From NCBI GenBank assembly GCA_965656875.1, contig CBFHMJ010000027.1:62001-126000 (forward strand): a stretch of DNA of 64,000 nucleotides, given 5' to 3'. The stretch is from CBFHMJ01 sp965656875 (GTDB lineage Bacteria; Pseudomonadota; Gammaproteobacteria; Enterobacterales; Alteromonadaceae). The position numbers and the translations under genes are program-made. The notes under the pieces were generated by a model. That model had not been told where the DNA came from. It saw only the letters and a list, made by a program, of their open reading frames with translations, and did no database searches. Shown here piece by piece: positions 23,999 to 34,111 of this stretch (position 1 is its first letter; each line of letters starts with the position of its first letter).

Positions 23999-26900
23999 TA
24001 TTGTTTTTCTCTTTGTGTATCGTGATGGCTGTTTGCTTTACGTTGCATCGAAATCTGGTAAATAACCGGGATCACAAACAGGGTCAGGAATGAAGAAAAC
24101 AGCAAGCCCCAAACAATGGAGTTTGCAACCGGTGACCACAACAGTGATTTACCACCCCAACCCGCTGCCAGCGATAATAATCCCGCCACTGTGGTCAGTG
24201 TGGTGATCATGATCGGTAACACGCGGCGACGCGCTGCGTAAAACGTACTGTGAATTAAACTCATCCCACTGTTTAAATTGCTGTTCGCCGTAGAGATAAG
24301 CACAATGGCTGCATTCACGGCAATACCCGCCAGTGCAACAATGCCGTACATAGTAAACAGGCTCAGAGGATTCTGCGATACGATTAAGCCGAGTATCACC
24401 CCGGTAAAGGCGAGTGGCACAGTGACGAGAATCATCAGGGGTTGAAAATAACTCTGGAACTGAGTGCTGAGAATGAGATACATCAGTCCGACACCAAACA
24501 TAAACAGCATGGTTATCGCACTGAGGCTTTCTTCGATATCGTCCAACTCACCCGTAAAATCGAGGTTTACTCCCGGGTATTTATCGCCAATGGACGCCCA
24601 GTAGTCGATTACCAGCTGGTTCGCTGACACGGTATCAAGCTGCATGTTGTCGATATCCGCTTCTACCGTAATAGTACGGCGGAAATTGTAGTGACGAATA
24701 TTACCTTTTACCTTTTCAATGTTACGTTCCACCAGCTCTGACAGCGGCACATCAACACCGGCAGGCGTCGGGATCATCAGGCTCAGCAAACTGTCCAGAT
24801 CCTGGTATTCATTGTTTACCGCAGACAATGCGCGAACACGAAGCGCTACTTTGTCGCCTTCATGCTGCATAAACGTGACGATTTCGCCATCGACCAGGAT
24901 TTTTATCATCCGGTGAATATCGGTCGGATTCAGTCCGTGTTGGCTGATCATCCGGCCATTCAGGGTCAAGGTCAAACCATTGCGACCTTCACTGTCATCA
25001 TCGGTTACATCCGTATAGCCACCATGATCGAGCATAAATTGTTTTAATTCGTCTGTTGCCTGACGGAGTACGGTGAAATCATCACCGCGCACTTTGACAT
25101 TAATCGCTTTACTGGTCGGCGGCCCACCGGATAATTTCAGAAAATTGATGGACTGAGGACCAGTGATATCACGAAATTCCGGTCGAATGTCTTCCATGAT
25201 TTCTTCCACACTTCGCATGCCGTTTTCTCTGGGTTTCAGACTTACCATAATCTGCCCGAGATGCTCACCAAATTCAGGCGCTGTTTCAGTAAATGCCTGA
25301 CCGGAATAACTGACCAGCGAGCGAACTTCGTAGTCCTTCAGGTGTTTTTTAGCGGCATTTTCTACTTCGAGCACTTTATCAATCGTAGTGTCGAGCGTGG
25401 ATGAAGGCGGCATAACAACATTAATGTAAAACAGACGAAGTGTGTCTGAAGCAAAGAAGTCCATGCGAATCATCCCGGAACCGATTGCGCCCAGGCTTAA
25501 AATGAACAGCATGACCAGCGACACCATGGTGGTCTTTGGCCAGCGCATCACTTTGATCAATGCAAAACCGTATTTAATCCGGACGTTACGAATAAAGTTC
25601 TGACGGAATTGGTCAACCTTGCTCGGTTTATCAAAACTGACTTTAGACACCAGAATATGGCCCGGAAGCATCCAGTACGCTTCGATTAAACTGATAGCCA
25701 ATGCAGTAGTCACCACCAGCGGAATAATCATCATGAATTTGCCGAGAATACCAGGTAGTAACATCAGCGGTAAAAAAGCCGCCATCGTGGTTAATACCGA
25801 GGCCGTCACCGGTCCGATAACATCAGTCAAACCTTCCCAGGACGCTCGCATTCCGCCGATGCCTTGCCTGAGTTTATGATGAATCGATTCCACCACCACA
25901 ACGGCGTCATCCACCAGCATCCCGAGCGCAATAACAATCGCCAGTAATACAGAGGTATTCAGGGTTTGTCCCATCAACATTAAGGCAATGAACGTACCCG
26001 CCAATGTAAATGGAATACCAATTGTTACGAGAATACTCATGCGAGAGCCGAGGAAAAACCAGGTGACGATTAATACAAATAACAGGCCGAACATGGCGTT
26101 GTTCTGCATGACCGACAAGGCATTGCGGGTAATCAGGGTTTGATCATCAACAATAGTGAGAACCGTGCCTTTTTCGGCAGCAAATTTATTTTGTTCATAG
26201 ACAAACTCATTGATACGTTCGACTAACTCCAGGGTATTGGTTTCAGCTTGCTTCATCACGGCAAACAATACGGCGGGTTTGCCCTGAAAACGCACTAAAC
26301 GGTCGGCTTTTTCGCGAGACACAACCACATCGGCAACTTCGTATAAACGAATCGGTGCAGATGCCGCGCCAGTCACCGGATCATTAACAGGCAGCGGTAA
26401 TTGAGCAAGCTTGTCGGCGTCGTCTGTCGTGCCTTCTACCCGAATCAGCCATTGGTCATTGGCGATACGCGCAGTTCCGGCAGATACATCAGCAAAATAG
26501 CCGCGCAGTGTGTCTGACACGGTTAACGGAGAAATACCGAGCTGTTGTATTTTGTCGATGTCGAGGCGGATTTGAAGTTCGGGATCGAGCAAACCTGTTG
26601 GTTGCACCCGGTCTACTCCTTTTACCCGCGCTAGATCTTTCTCTAATGCTCTGGCTTGCTGGCGTAGATTTTCATCATTCGAGGGGCCTGTGATCACCAC
26701 AGTTGCGGTGGGAAACGCATTGGCGGTGGTTACTTCATAAATATCGGGGCGTTCTGATTCAATCGGTAAATCGTCTTCTGCGGTATTAATCTCCCGACGC
26801 AGATCGGCCATGCGTTTATTAAAACGAGCTTCATCAATATCGGTGAAGCGAACGAGAATGCTGGAGATGCCCTCCCGACTGGTACTTGAAACAAACTTAA

Positions 26901-27126
26901 TGTCCTGAACCGTTTCTAACGCTTCTTCCAGTACGTCTGTTACTTTCTTTTCAATATCTGTTGCCGATGCGCCAGGCAAAATTGTGGTGATCTGCACCCA
27001 GTTAAAATTAACCGTCGGATCTTGTTCACGCGGTAAGTCCATGTATACCAGACTGCCCATCACGAGGATTAACGCAAACACCAGATTGGTTAGTACATGA
27101 TTAGCGATTAGCTTTTTGAGCCACAT
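23998..27126 (-). CDS. RND-family efflux transporter permease (AcrB/HAE1-like)
   Basis: 1042 residues. The topology is that of AcrB-type pumps: one N-terminal helix (NLVFALILVMGSLVYM), a large periplasmic domain (porter motif around FVSSTSREGISSILVRF), six helices in the middle, a second periplasmic domain from about 555, and six C-terminal helices (around YLILSTQFQSYFQPLMIL and MYGIVALAGIAVNAAIVL). The proton-relay Asp pair is VDDAVVVVESI in helix 4. It exports substrates by proton antiport with the adaptor encoded just upstream (24 bp gap). No outer-membrane channel gene is in this operon, so a TolC-like protein elsewhere would be needed. Substrate unknown. Confidence 0.95.
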   Translation of the reverse strand: MWLKKLIANHVLTNLVFALILVMGSLVYMDLPREQDPTVNFNWVQITTILPGASATDIEKKVTDVLEEALETVQDIKFVSSTSREGISSILVRFTDIDEARFNKRMADLRREINTAEDDLPIESERPDIYEVTTANAFPTATVVITGPSNDENLRQQARALEKDLARVKGVDRVQPTGLLDPELQIRLDIDKIQQLGISPLTVSDTLRGYFADVSAGTARIANDQWLIRVEGTTDDADKLAQLPLPVNDPVTGAASAPIRLYEVADVVVSREKADRLVRFQGKPAVLFAVMKQAETNTLELVERINEFVYEQNKFAAEKGTVLTIVDDQTLITRNALSVMQNNAMFGLLFVLIVTWFFLGSRMSILVTIGIPFTLAGTFIALMLMGQTLNTSVLLAIVIALGMLVDDAVVVVESIHHKLRQGIGGMRASWEGLTDVIGPVTASVLTTMAAFLPLMLLPGILGKFMMIIPLVVTTALAISLIEAYWMLPGHILVSKVSFDKPSKVDQFRQNFIRNVRIKYGFALIKVMRWPKTTMVSLVMLFILSLGAIGSGMIRMDFFASDTLRLFYINVVMPPSSTLDTTIDKVLEVENAAKKHLKDYEVRSLVSYSGQAFTETAPEFGEHLGQIMVSLKPRENGMRSVEEIMEDIRPEFRDITGPQSINFLKLSGGPPTSKAINVKVRGDDFTVLRQATDELKQFMLDHGGYTDVTDDDSEGRNGLTLTLNGRMISQHGLNPTDIHRMIKILVDGEIVTFMQHEGDKVALRVRALSAVNNEYQDLDSLLSLMIPTPAGVDVPLSELVERNIEKVKGNIRHYNFRRTITVEADIDNMQLDTVSANQLVIDYWASIGDKYPGVNLDFTGELDDIEESLSAITMLFMFGVGLMYLILSTQFQSYFQPLMILVTVPLAFTGVILGLIVSQNPLSLFTMYGIVALAGIAVNAAIVLISTANSNLNSGMSLIHSTFYAARRRVLPIMITTLTTVAGLLSLAAGWGGKSLLWSPVANSIVWGLLFSSFLTLFVIPVIYQISMQRKANSHHDTQREKQ

Positions 27127-27150
27127 AATGTCGTACTCTCCTGCGCTGGT

Positions 27151-28218
27151 TTACAGGTTGCGCTTCAGACTGACAACATCGCCGTCGTTCAGGCCGTGCC
27201 GTCCATCAATAATAATATTTTCATCCAGGCTAATGTTAATCAGCGGTGTTGGACGTCCTTCCTGACTGTTTTCCAGAGAAATAAAAACAGCTTTGTTGTC
27301 ACGTAATACAAAGAAACCCGCCTGTCGCTGGCGGCGTTGTAAATAATCGGAGGGTAAATGCGGTAATGGGGCTTGCCAGGTCAGTTTACCGGTGCTTCCA
27401 GCCAGAGCAGCGGTATCTGAGAACGTAAAACGAGCTTGTTGTGAACGGCTGTTGGCCGAGATCAGTGGCACCAGCTGTTGAAACGTTAACGGATACGTCT
27501 TGTCATTCACGATAAATTCAAAGGTCTCTGCCTCGTTAAAACTGGCTTGATCACGAAGTGGGATTTGCACCGAGACTTCAAGCCGTTCGTTGTCGAACAG
27601 CGAGAATGCCGGATCACCGTCACGAACAAACTGGCCTTCGCTAATCAGACGTTCTGTGACAATACCATTAAATGGTGCTTTGATTACGCATCGGTCTACG
27701 GCCAGTTGTGCTTGTTTTGCCAGTGCGGTATTCGCAATAACCTGCGCAGCCAGTTTTCTTACCGAGGTTTTGAGAGAATCCAACTGGGATTCGCTCATGC
27801 TACCCTTTTCCTGTAACGCTTCTCCCCGTTTTACTTCACGTTTACTAAAGGCCAGATCAGCCTTTAGTTGTTTAACCACGCTTTGCTGATTGGTGAGTTG
27901 GAACTGATTATCCCGGCAATCGAGCGTTGCCAGCACATCGCCTTGTTTTACACTAACGCCAACAGTAACGGGAATACTCAACACCTCGGCATTGACCCGA
28001 GCGGCAATTTTACTGTGATTCAAGGCAATAACTTCGGCAGCACCGGAGCGTTGGGGATAGCTAATTAATTCAGCCAGAGGTTTGGTGGTAACGACAACAG
28101 GAAGCGGATCAGATGACGATGAGTCGTCAGCAGCGAATGAAGAAAGAGAAACACACAGTACAGAGCCGGTTATCAAGCTGTGTACAAGGCGACGGACGTG
28201 CAGCAAGCCCGGTGTCAT
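27151..28218 (-). CDS. RND efflux periplasmic adaptor (membrane fusion protein)
   Basis: 355 residues. It has an N-terminal signal sequence (SLITGSVLCVSLSSFA). A biotinyl-lipoyl-like half-motif follows (KIAARVNAEVLSIPVTVGVSVKQGDVLATLDCRD), then a coiled hairpin rich in Lys, Glu and Gln (about 105-165), the second lipoyl half (RCVIKAPFNGIVTERLISEGQFVRDGD) and a beta-barrel domain. These are the standard parts of AcrA/HlyD-type adaptors linking the inner-membrane pump to an outer-membrane channel. It is the first gene of the operon with the RND pump and ggt. Confidence 0.93.
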   Translation of the reverse strand: MTPGLLHVRRLVHSLITGSVLCVSLSSFAADDSSSSDPLPVVVTTKPLAELISYPQRSGAAEVIALNHSKIAARVNAEVLSIPVTVGVSVKQGDVLATLDCRDNQFQLTNQQSVVKQLKADLAFSKREVKRGEALQEKGSMSESQLDSLKTSVRKLAAQVIANTALAKQAQLAVDRCVIKAPFNGIVTERLISEGQFVRDGDPAFSLFDNERLEVSVQIPLRDQASFNEAETFEFIVNDKTYPLTFQQLVPLISANSRSQQARFTFSDTAALAGSTGKLTWQAPLPHLPSDYLQRRQRQAGFFVLRDNKAVFISLENSQEGRPTPLINISLDENIIIDGRHGLNDGDVVSLKRNL

Positions 28219-29127
28219 AGACTAAATCCTCGTATCATAGAAAATTACCCGGATTTAACAGATGTACACCAGATGGTAGTCATGAAAATACCCTGTCAAA
28301 TTCGGAAAGATAAGATTAATTGGCTGGAAAAACCGCAAAATGCTAACACTGGTGTCCCGGTTGGTCAATTGCTCTAACTACATACATTTCATCAAAAATC
28401 GGCGATGTTTTCATCGCGCTTAACTATCTTAATCACACGGTGATCAACGAAACCGGATACGTCATTATAAATTTTCAGCGGAGGGATTCAGGCGTTATTC
28501 GGATGTATTAATTTTAAAACAGGTTAATACGCCAGGCTTATTGTGAATTAATTAATAAAACACTACAGCAACTATACAATTCTTTTAATCTGACAACTCA
28601 ACAATCTTTCGCCCTATCCTGTTGTTTTATGGTTACTTAATACAATTATTTTCTTTATAACCAGGCGTTAATTGCTTATTTAAAGTTTTGTTGTTTATGA
28701 AATCTGATAAGCCGTTACACATTTCGTGTAACTATTTCGCTATAACGACTATAAAATGAAAATATTTTATAGATTATCATTCACACCAGAGTTAATATTT
28801 CGTTAATTAGATTAAAGGCAAACGGCAAGCATCAAGTAACAGAAATTTATTTCATGCCAACGGTAGCCAACCCATTTCCGTTTATTGAACGCTGTTCAGT
28901 AAGCAGAAACATTATCAGCATTGTGACATCAGGATGCTGGTAATTGATGAACTGATGTCACAGGCTTTAGTACCTTTTGAATAGAGGGTCTGTTTCAGGC
29001 CCTCGCTTCAACCTTCAAACTACATAGATTTACCACCTCCTGATATCAATCATCCGCTTCGTCATTTTCATATCTGGCTATCGACTATTACCAATTAGCA
29101 TTTAGTTACTTTGTTCCTTATGTAACA
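28219..29127. other. Long non-coding region with several inverted repeats
   Basis: 909 bp between divergent genes without a credible coding region. Inverted repeats: GTTACAC/GTGTAAC (28714-28732), CTATAAAAT/ATTTTATAG (28749-28772), TGAAC-GCT-GTTCA (near 28885-28900), TGTGACATCAG/CTGATGTCACA (28922-28962) and GAGGGTCTG/CAGGCCCTC (28984-29004). It must hold the promoters of the efflux operon and of the PLP decarboxylase; the last two repeats could belong to a structured leader or a small RNA. Confidence 0.6.
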
Positions 29128-30669
29128 ATGCGTTCACTTTTCAGGACAACCTATGTTTTACCGACGATGAACAATACTGAGTTTTCTGCTGAACGCTTTC
29201 CTTCTCTTAAGCTGTCTGCCGATCAACGTACTGATCTGGATTTAACCACTGATGAACTCACCGCATTGCTGGCCGAAGCAACAGCAATGATTACCCGGCG
29301 CTATGCGTCTTTACCGGATGCAGATGCGTTTAACGCGCATTCTGTAGACACCATCATCGATTACTTCAATGAACCGCTACCCGAATCACCTGAGGCTATC
29401 GACCATTTATTTGAACGTGTGGAAAAGCAGCTATTTGATACAGCGACATTGAATATTGCGCCAAAGATGTTTGCGTATGTAATGGCGGGTGGGAATCATG
29501 TTTCTATGGTGGCGGATTTACTCACGTCAGCAATCAATCAGAATGGCGCAAAGTGGCATCTCGCCCCGGCGATGACTGAAATAGAAAAGCGTGTCATTCA
29601 GTGGACTGCCGATTTTATTCATTTGCCCGGGCATCAGGCAGGTGCGATGGTAACAAGTGGTTCTTCTGCAAATCTGGCAGGTTTAAACATCGCGAAGAAT
29701 CGACATTTTGCGGCACAGAATATCCGTGAAAATGGTTGGTTTGGCATGAAGCCTGCCATTGTTTACACCTCAGTCGAAACTCATAACAGCGTAACCAAAA
29801 GCATTGAGTTTTTAGGGATTGGCCGAAATAACCTTCGGATGATTCCGGTAGACCACTCATTACGAATGGATCTGAACGCATTAACGCAAACCATTGAGCA
29901 GGATATCGCTGATGGCTATCAACCTTTCTGTGTTATTGCCAATGCCGGAACAGTTAACAGCGGTGCGATTGACCCAATGGATGCAATGGCTGATATCGCT
30001 GAGCAGTACAGTCTCTGGTTTCACGTTGACGGCGCTTATGGCGCACTGGCCGCTTCAGTCGCAGAACTGGCTCCTTTGTATAAAGGCATGGAACGTGCTG
30101 ATTCCGTTGCTCTGGATTTTCATAAATGGTTGTACCAACCGTATGAAGTCGGCTGTGTGCTGGTGAAGAACTGGGATATTTTGCAAACGTCTTATTACAC
30201 ACCAGCCAGTTACCTGACAATGGGCGGCAAAGATGCGGATCGGTTCAACGTGAATGAACATCATTTTGATCTGAGCAGAAACGGAAAAGCATTTAAAATC
30301 TGGTTGTCATTAAAAGCTTACGGTGCTGGCGCTTTCAGGCAAATGATTGCGAAAGATGTCGCCTTAGCCAAACAGTTAGCAGATATGATCAGACAAGACG
30401 CAACGCTGGAGCTTATTAGCCATCATCCGCTTGGTATTTGCTGTTTCCGCTATTGTCCGGCGGGATTGGATGACGATGTTGCGATTAACGATTTTAATAA
30501 GCAGCTTATTCCCGCACTGGAGCAGGATGGCCGAATTTTTATCACAGGAACAACGATTTACAATAAATTCGTGATCCGCGCCTGTTTAATCAATCATCGA
30601 CTCCAGTTAGAGAATATTCAGTATTTGCTTACCGTGATCAAAGACGTAGCGCAAAGCAAACAAGATTAA
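29128..30669 (+). CDS. PLP-dependent group II decarboxylase
   Basis: 513 residues of the glutamate / aromatic amino acid / diaminobutyrate decarboxylase family. Visible are the N-terminal substrate strap, MFAYVMAGGNHVSM, VTSGSSANLAGL (PLP phosphate loop), HVDGAYGA with the PLP-stacking Asp region, and the cofactor lysine in LDFHKWLYQPYEVG. It decarboxylates an acidic or aromatic amino acid or sulphinate; the exact substrate cannot be fixed here. An ATG at 29167 (MNNTEFSAERF) is an alternative start and may be the true one, since the first 13 residues look like leader. It is preceded by the long structured non-coding region. Confidence 0.9.
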   Translation: MRSLFRTTYVLPTMNNTEFSAERFPSLKLSADQRTDLDLTTDELTALLAEATAMITRRYASLPDADAFNAHSVDTIIDYFNEPLPESPEAIDHLFERVEKQLFDTATLNIAPKMFAYVMAGGNHVSMVADLLTSAINQNGAKWHLAPAMTEIEKRVIQWTADFIHLPGHQAGAMVTSGSSANLAGLNIAKNRHFAAQNIRENGWFGMKPAIVYTSVETHNSVTKSIEFLGIGRNNLRMIPVDHSLRMDLNALTQTIEQDIADGYQPFCVIANAGTVNSGAIDPMDAMADIAEQYSLWFHVDGAYGALAASVAELAPLYKGMERADSVALDFHKWLYQPYEVGCVLVKNWDILQTSYYTPASYLTMGGKDADRFNVNEHHFDLSRNGKAFKIWLSLKAYGAGAFRQMIAKDVALAKQLADMIRQDATLELISHHPLGICCFRYCPAGLDDDVAINDFNKQLIPALEQDGRIFITGTTIYNKFVIRACLINHRLQLENIQYLLTVIKDVAQSKQD

Positions 30670-30752
30670 GGTCTGTTAATTTCGTTGAATGTACGCCATT
30701 ATCTCCTTAATTCATATGGTGTACATTTCAATAACAAAAGGAACTGCCCTGC

Positions 30753-31373
30753 ATGCAACAAAACCAGCCAGAAACTAACCCACAAAACCTTGTTACCATT
30801 CCTTATTCAACGCAGTCTGTTACCGTAAATCAGGACATTTATGTAACGCCTACGGCCAAAACGACGGAGCAATGGCAATTTAGCCTGACCAGTCCGGGTA
30901 GCTCAGAAGCGTCACCCACATCAAACAGCGCAGATTTAGCCGTTTATTTCGAATGCCCTGCCGATGGCACCGGCACTTTTGATTACCAGTTACAAACCTG
31001 TACGCTGACGTTTCTGTTAGCCAGTATCAGTGGCGCTGAGGCACCGGAATGGCGTTTTAGTGGCAACGGTGTGGAATACGTCAATATACCGGGTAACTGT
31101 GAGTACGAAATTAATTCTTCTGTCGTCAATGACAAAACCCTGGTGATCACTATCAATAACGTAAGACGAACACCAGCCGTTCCTTCGACGACGCCGGAGA
31201 ATAAAAATCGGATATTGGTGGTGGAACATCCTGGTGAATCAGTCATTCAGCAGGTAAACATGCGACTGTTCGCTACATCCGGTAGCGGTAGAGATACAAT
31301 TGGTGTGTTTTCTCAAGACCCGAGTGTTGGCATTATTCGAGGCAACCCGCCGGTTAATGCAAATGAAATCTGA
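30753..31373 (+). CDS. Hypothetical beta-rich protein
   Basis: 206 residues, no signal peptide, no membrane segment. A ribosome site (AAAGGAAC) precedes the ATG. The sequence is rich in Thr, Ser, Asn and Val with alternating hydrophobic residues, which suggests an all-beta cytoplasmic protein; three Cys residues lie near 70, 86 and 121. I do not recognise the family. It follows the decarboxylase by 83 bp on the same strand and faces the kinase gene, with a shared terminator between. Confidence 0.75.
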   Translation: MQQNQPETNPQNLVTIPYSTQSVTVNQDIYVTPTAKTTEQWQFSLTSPGSSEASPTSNSADLAVYFECPADGTGTFDYQLQTCTLTFLLASISGAEAPEWRFSGNGVEYVNIPGNCEYEINSSVVNDKTLVITINNVRRTPAVPSTTPENKNRILVVEHPGESVIQQVNMRLFATSGSGRDTIGVFSQDPSVGIIRGNPPVNANEI

Positions 31374-31385
31374 TTGTTAAACAAT

Positions 31386-31416
31386 AAAGCCATAATCTTT
31401 GGAAGATTATGGCTTT
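31386..31416. terminator. Bidirectional terminator between convergent genes
   Basis: AAAGCCATAATCTT/AAGATTATGGCTTT with a 3-nt loop, 14-bp perfect stem, between the hypothetical protein and the kinase gene. Confidence 0.85.
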
Positions 31417-31446
31417 AATAAACAGAATGGCTGTTCTGATACCCCG

Positions 31447-34077
31447 TTAAATACCTTCGCAGCGCTTAGCATTGTTTTGCAATGTCATAAGTTGATCAAA
31501 TTCGGCTTGCTGGCATAACTTGTCGAACCAGGCCAGTTCGAACCAAACCACGCCCATATTCAGGGCAATGGCCTGTTCAGCCTGAGCCACAGCCGATAGA
31601 TACTGCTCAAGCTCGGTGTAAACCAATGACGCCGTATAAGCGACTTCGTTATTATCCGGCGCCTGGCGAATTGCCTGATTTATCGTTTTTATCGCCGCAG
31701 ACTGTTGACCTAAATGCGCGTAAGCCTGGGCGAGTTCCAGCAGGCTTTTGACATCATGACGAGCCTGATTAGAGGCAATGACTTGTTGGTACAGCGTATT
31801 CGCCTGACTGGTTTTCCCCTTCAACGCGTAGATATCAGCCAGATTAAGAGTCCATCCACTGTGTTCCGGGCTTTTGTTCAAGGCCATTTCTGCATAGTAT
31901 TCAGCTTGATTCATATCTCGTTGTAGCAACAACACCAGACTAAGATTGCTGATATCTACACTGTGGGCTTTTTCGCCATCACCAACCATTCGAACAAACA
32001 AGGCTTCTGCTTTTTTAAGATGCCCGGTCATCAAATAAAGGGCAGATAACAGCTGATTGCCAGTGTAATAACCGGGAGATTTGGCTAGCAGCGTTTCTAA
32101 AGTACTTATCGCTTTTTCGTTATCACCACTCCACCAGTAACTTAAGGCCAGATTGTGCAAAATGCCGTTACTCTGACGATAATCCAGTGCCTGGCGGTAT
32201 TCATGAACAGAAGCCTGATAATCGCCTGTGACTTCACGATAGAAGTAACCTTTTAATTCATGAACAACCGCGCCAGTCATATCGCGCTTTTCGAGTTCTT
32301 TAAACCATTGTTCTGTTTGTTCGACGTTACCGGCTGTCATATTTAACCAAAGCTGGTCAAACTGAAAACTGGCTGTATTTTTATAGCGTTGTGGCGCAAA
32401 TGACAGGACTTGTTTCAGGTTATCCAGATATTGCTTGTCCTGGGTGTGACTGTACATGTTCAAGCTTGCTTCGCGGAATAAAGTATAGCCGGGATAAAGC
32501 ATGGGTGATTGATTCAACAGCTTAAGTAACTGGTTCAGAACAGTGGCGTCATAATCGCCTTTAATCTGGATGGCTTCATACAGCGCAAGATACTGGAGAT
32601 AATCCTGTTCACTCACATCAAGGCTGCCAATTTCCTGATCGACTTCTGTCGGAAACAGTTGATAGATATTACTTTGTGCGAGGAAATTGACGGATTTTAG
32701 TTCTTCTTCCACCAGCGGCCACTGTTTTTGCGCAATGATTGTGTCATCGTCGGCATTAAGCCGCTGCATCACGATAATGCAACGCTTTCGTGTGCAATTT
32801 AATCGAGTACGAATAAAATCGGTTGCGCCTGTTTCCAGCGAGAGTTGCTGTAAATGACTGGTTGCGTCTCGCTGGTGATCAATCAACTTTAAGGAAGGCG
32901 CAGATATAACAGCTTGCTGAATAGCATCTTTAATTGCCGCAAGAATCAGCGGTTGATCCTGGAGTTTCCGACTGACATCACCATTGGTATTAATCGGTAA
33001 TACATAGATAAAACGTGGCGCGACCGTCGATGTTTTCTCCTCGTCTGCCGTGGTACTCACCGTATTTTCAGCTGGCTGATCAGCCAAAGACATATACCAG
33101 CCCGCAACGCCACTGATAAAAATTAACAAAGGGATGATAAAAAACCATTTCCGCTGAGTCGGTTTTTCACCCTGTTGATAAAACACCGGATCAACCGGCT
33201 GTGTCGGTAGACTGAGACTGTACTGCTGTTGCAATTGAATCAGGTGTTCTGTCAGTACTGCGGCGGATTCAGGGCGATCTTCCGGCTGCTGACTGAGTAA
33301 TGCTTCCATCAAGGGTAACGTGCCATCTGGCGCACTGTTACTGGCAGGCGGTGCAACGCGCTGGTCATCAATAACACGCTGGTTCCGCGTTACGGCATTC
33401 GCTGGTCCCCAGGGATGAATACCAAATAACAGCTCCCATCCTATAACACCAAATGCAAACATATCTGACTGAGCAGAAGCAGGTTTTCCTCTGAATAGTT
33501 CCGGTGCAATTGAACCCGGTGTGCCAATAATTTGTTGATGAGCTTTATGTTGTTGTTTATGTTCTTCAATAACAGGTTCAGCAATAAAGGACGACAAACC
33601 AAAATCCGTAATTTTGATTTGCTGATCATCCGTAACCAATACATTGGCTAATGTCAGATCCTGGTGAATGACACCTTCACGATGAGCGGCCTCGACACCT
33701 TTAGCAATCGCAAGCAGAATAGACAGTTTATCTTCAAGACTAAGTAAAGACTGACGATTACAGTCAGCCAGTGAACGGCCATCGACATATTCCATGATGA
33801 TGGCAATACATTGAGACATGGTAATAACATCATAGACCTGGACAACATTTGGATGATTAATTCTGGCGAGTAATCGCGCTTCTTTGACCGCTTGATCTTG
33901 AGAGGAAGGAAATCGCGCCGGTATAATTTTTACCGCAATCTTGCGATTCAAACGACTATCCAACGCTAAAAATACCGACCCCGAACCGCCCGAACCAATA
34001 TTACGCACAACCTTTATATGTTCAGGTAGTTCAGCAAGGTATTCTTCGTGATGTTTATTATTTTCAGTATCTGTCAT
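31447..34077 (-). CDS. Membrane-anchored protein kinase with C-terminal TPR domain
   Basis: 876 residues. N-terminal Hanks-type kinase (about 20-300): glycine loop GSGGSGSVF (28-36), Lys50 (IAVKII), Glu66, catalytic loop HQDLTLANVL with Asp140 and Asn145, DFG at 158-160, and GTPGSIAPELF in the activation segment. HRD is changed to HQD and the loop lysine of HRDLKPxN is a Thr. One membrane helix follows (about 337-357, FIIPLLIFISGVAGWY), then a periplasmic region with a two-Cys loop (CTRKRC) and many TPR-like helices to the end. It resembles PknB-type receptor kinases. The FHA gene lies directly upstream in the same operon (34 bp gap), a likely phosphopeptide-binding partner. Confidence 0.93.
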   Translation of the reverse strand: MTDTENNKHHEEYLAELPEHIKVVRNIGSGGSGSVFLALDSRLNRKIAVKIIPARFPSSQDQAVKEARLLARINHPNVVQVYDVITMSQCIAIIMEYVDGRSLADCNRQSLLSLEDKLSILLAIAKGVEAAHREGVIHQDLTLANVLVTDDQQIKITDFGLSSFIAEPVIEEHKQQHKAHQQIIGTPGSIAPELFRGKPASAQSDMFAFGVIGWELLFGIHPWGPANAVTRNQRVIDDQRVAPPASNSAPDGTLPLMEALLSQQPEDRPESAAVLTEHLIQLQQQYSLSLPTQPVDPVFYQQGEKPTQRKWFFIIPLLIFISGVAGWYMSLADQPAENTVSTTADEEKTSTVAPRFIYVLPINTNGDVSRKLQDQPLILAAIKDAIQQAVISAPSLKLIDHQRDATSHLQQLSLETGATDFIRTRLNCTRKRCIIVMQRLNADDDTIIAQKQWPLVEEELKSVNFLAQSNIYQLFPTEVDQEIGSLDVSEQDYLQYLALYEAIQIKGDYDATVLNQLLKLLNQSPMLYPGYTLFREASLNMYSHTQDKQYLDNLKQVLSFAPQRYKNTASFQFDQLWLNMTAGNVEQTEQWFKELEKRDMTGAVVHELKGYFYREVTGDYQASVHEYRQALDYRQSNGILHNLALSYWWSGDNEKAISTLETLLAKSPGYYTGNQLLSALYLMTGHLKKAEALFVRMVGDGEKAHSVDISNLSLVLLLQRDMNQAEYYAEMALNKSPEHSGWTLNLADIYALKGKTSQANTLYQQVIASNQARHDVKSLLELAQAYAHLGQQSAAIKTINQAIRQAPDNNEVAYTASLVYTELEQYLSAVAQAEQAIALNMGVVWFELAWFDKLCQQAEFDQLMTLQNNAKRCEGI

Positions 34078-34111
34078 TGATTATTGTTTACATTGTTCCA
34101 AACGATGTGCA

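Noticed and set aside
28180..28377. Plus-strand 65-residue frame at the start of the 909-bp gap
   Set aside because: It overlaps the adaptor gene's 5' end, and has no ribosome site or known features.
28885..28900. TGAAC-GCT-GTTCA as an SOS (LexA) box
   Set aside because: The spacing and sequence do not match CTG-N10-CAG, and no SOS gene is adjacent.
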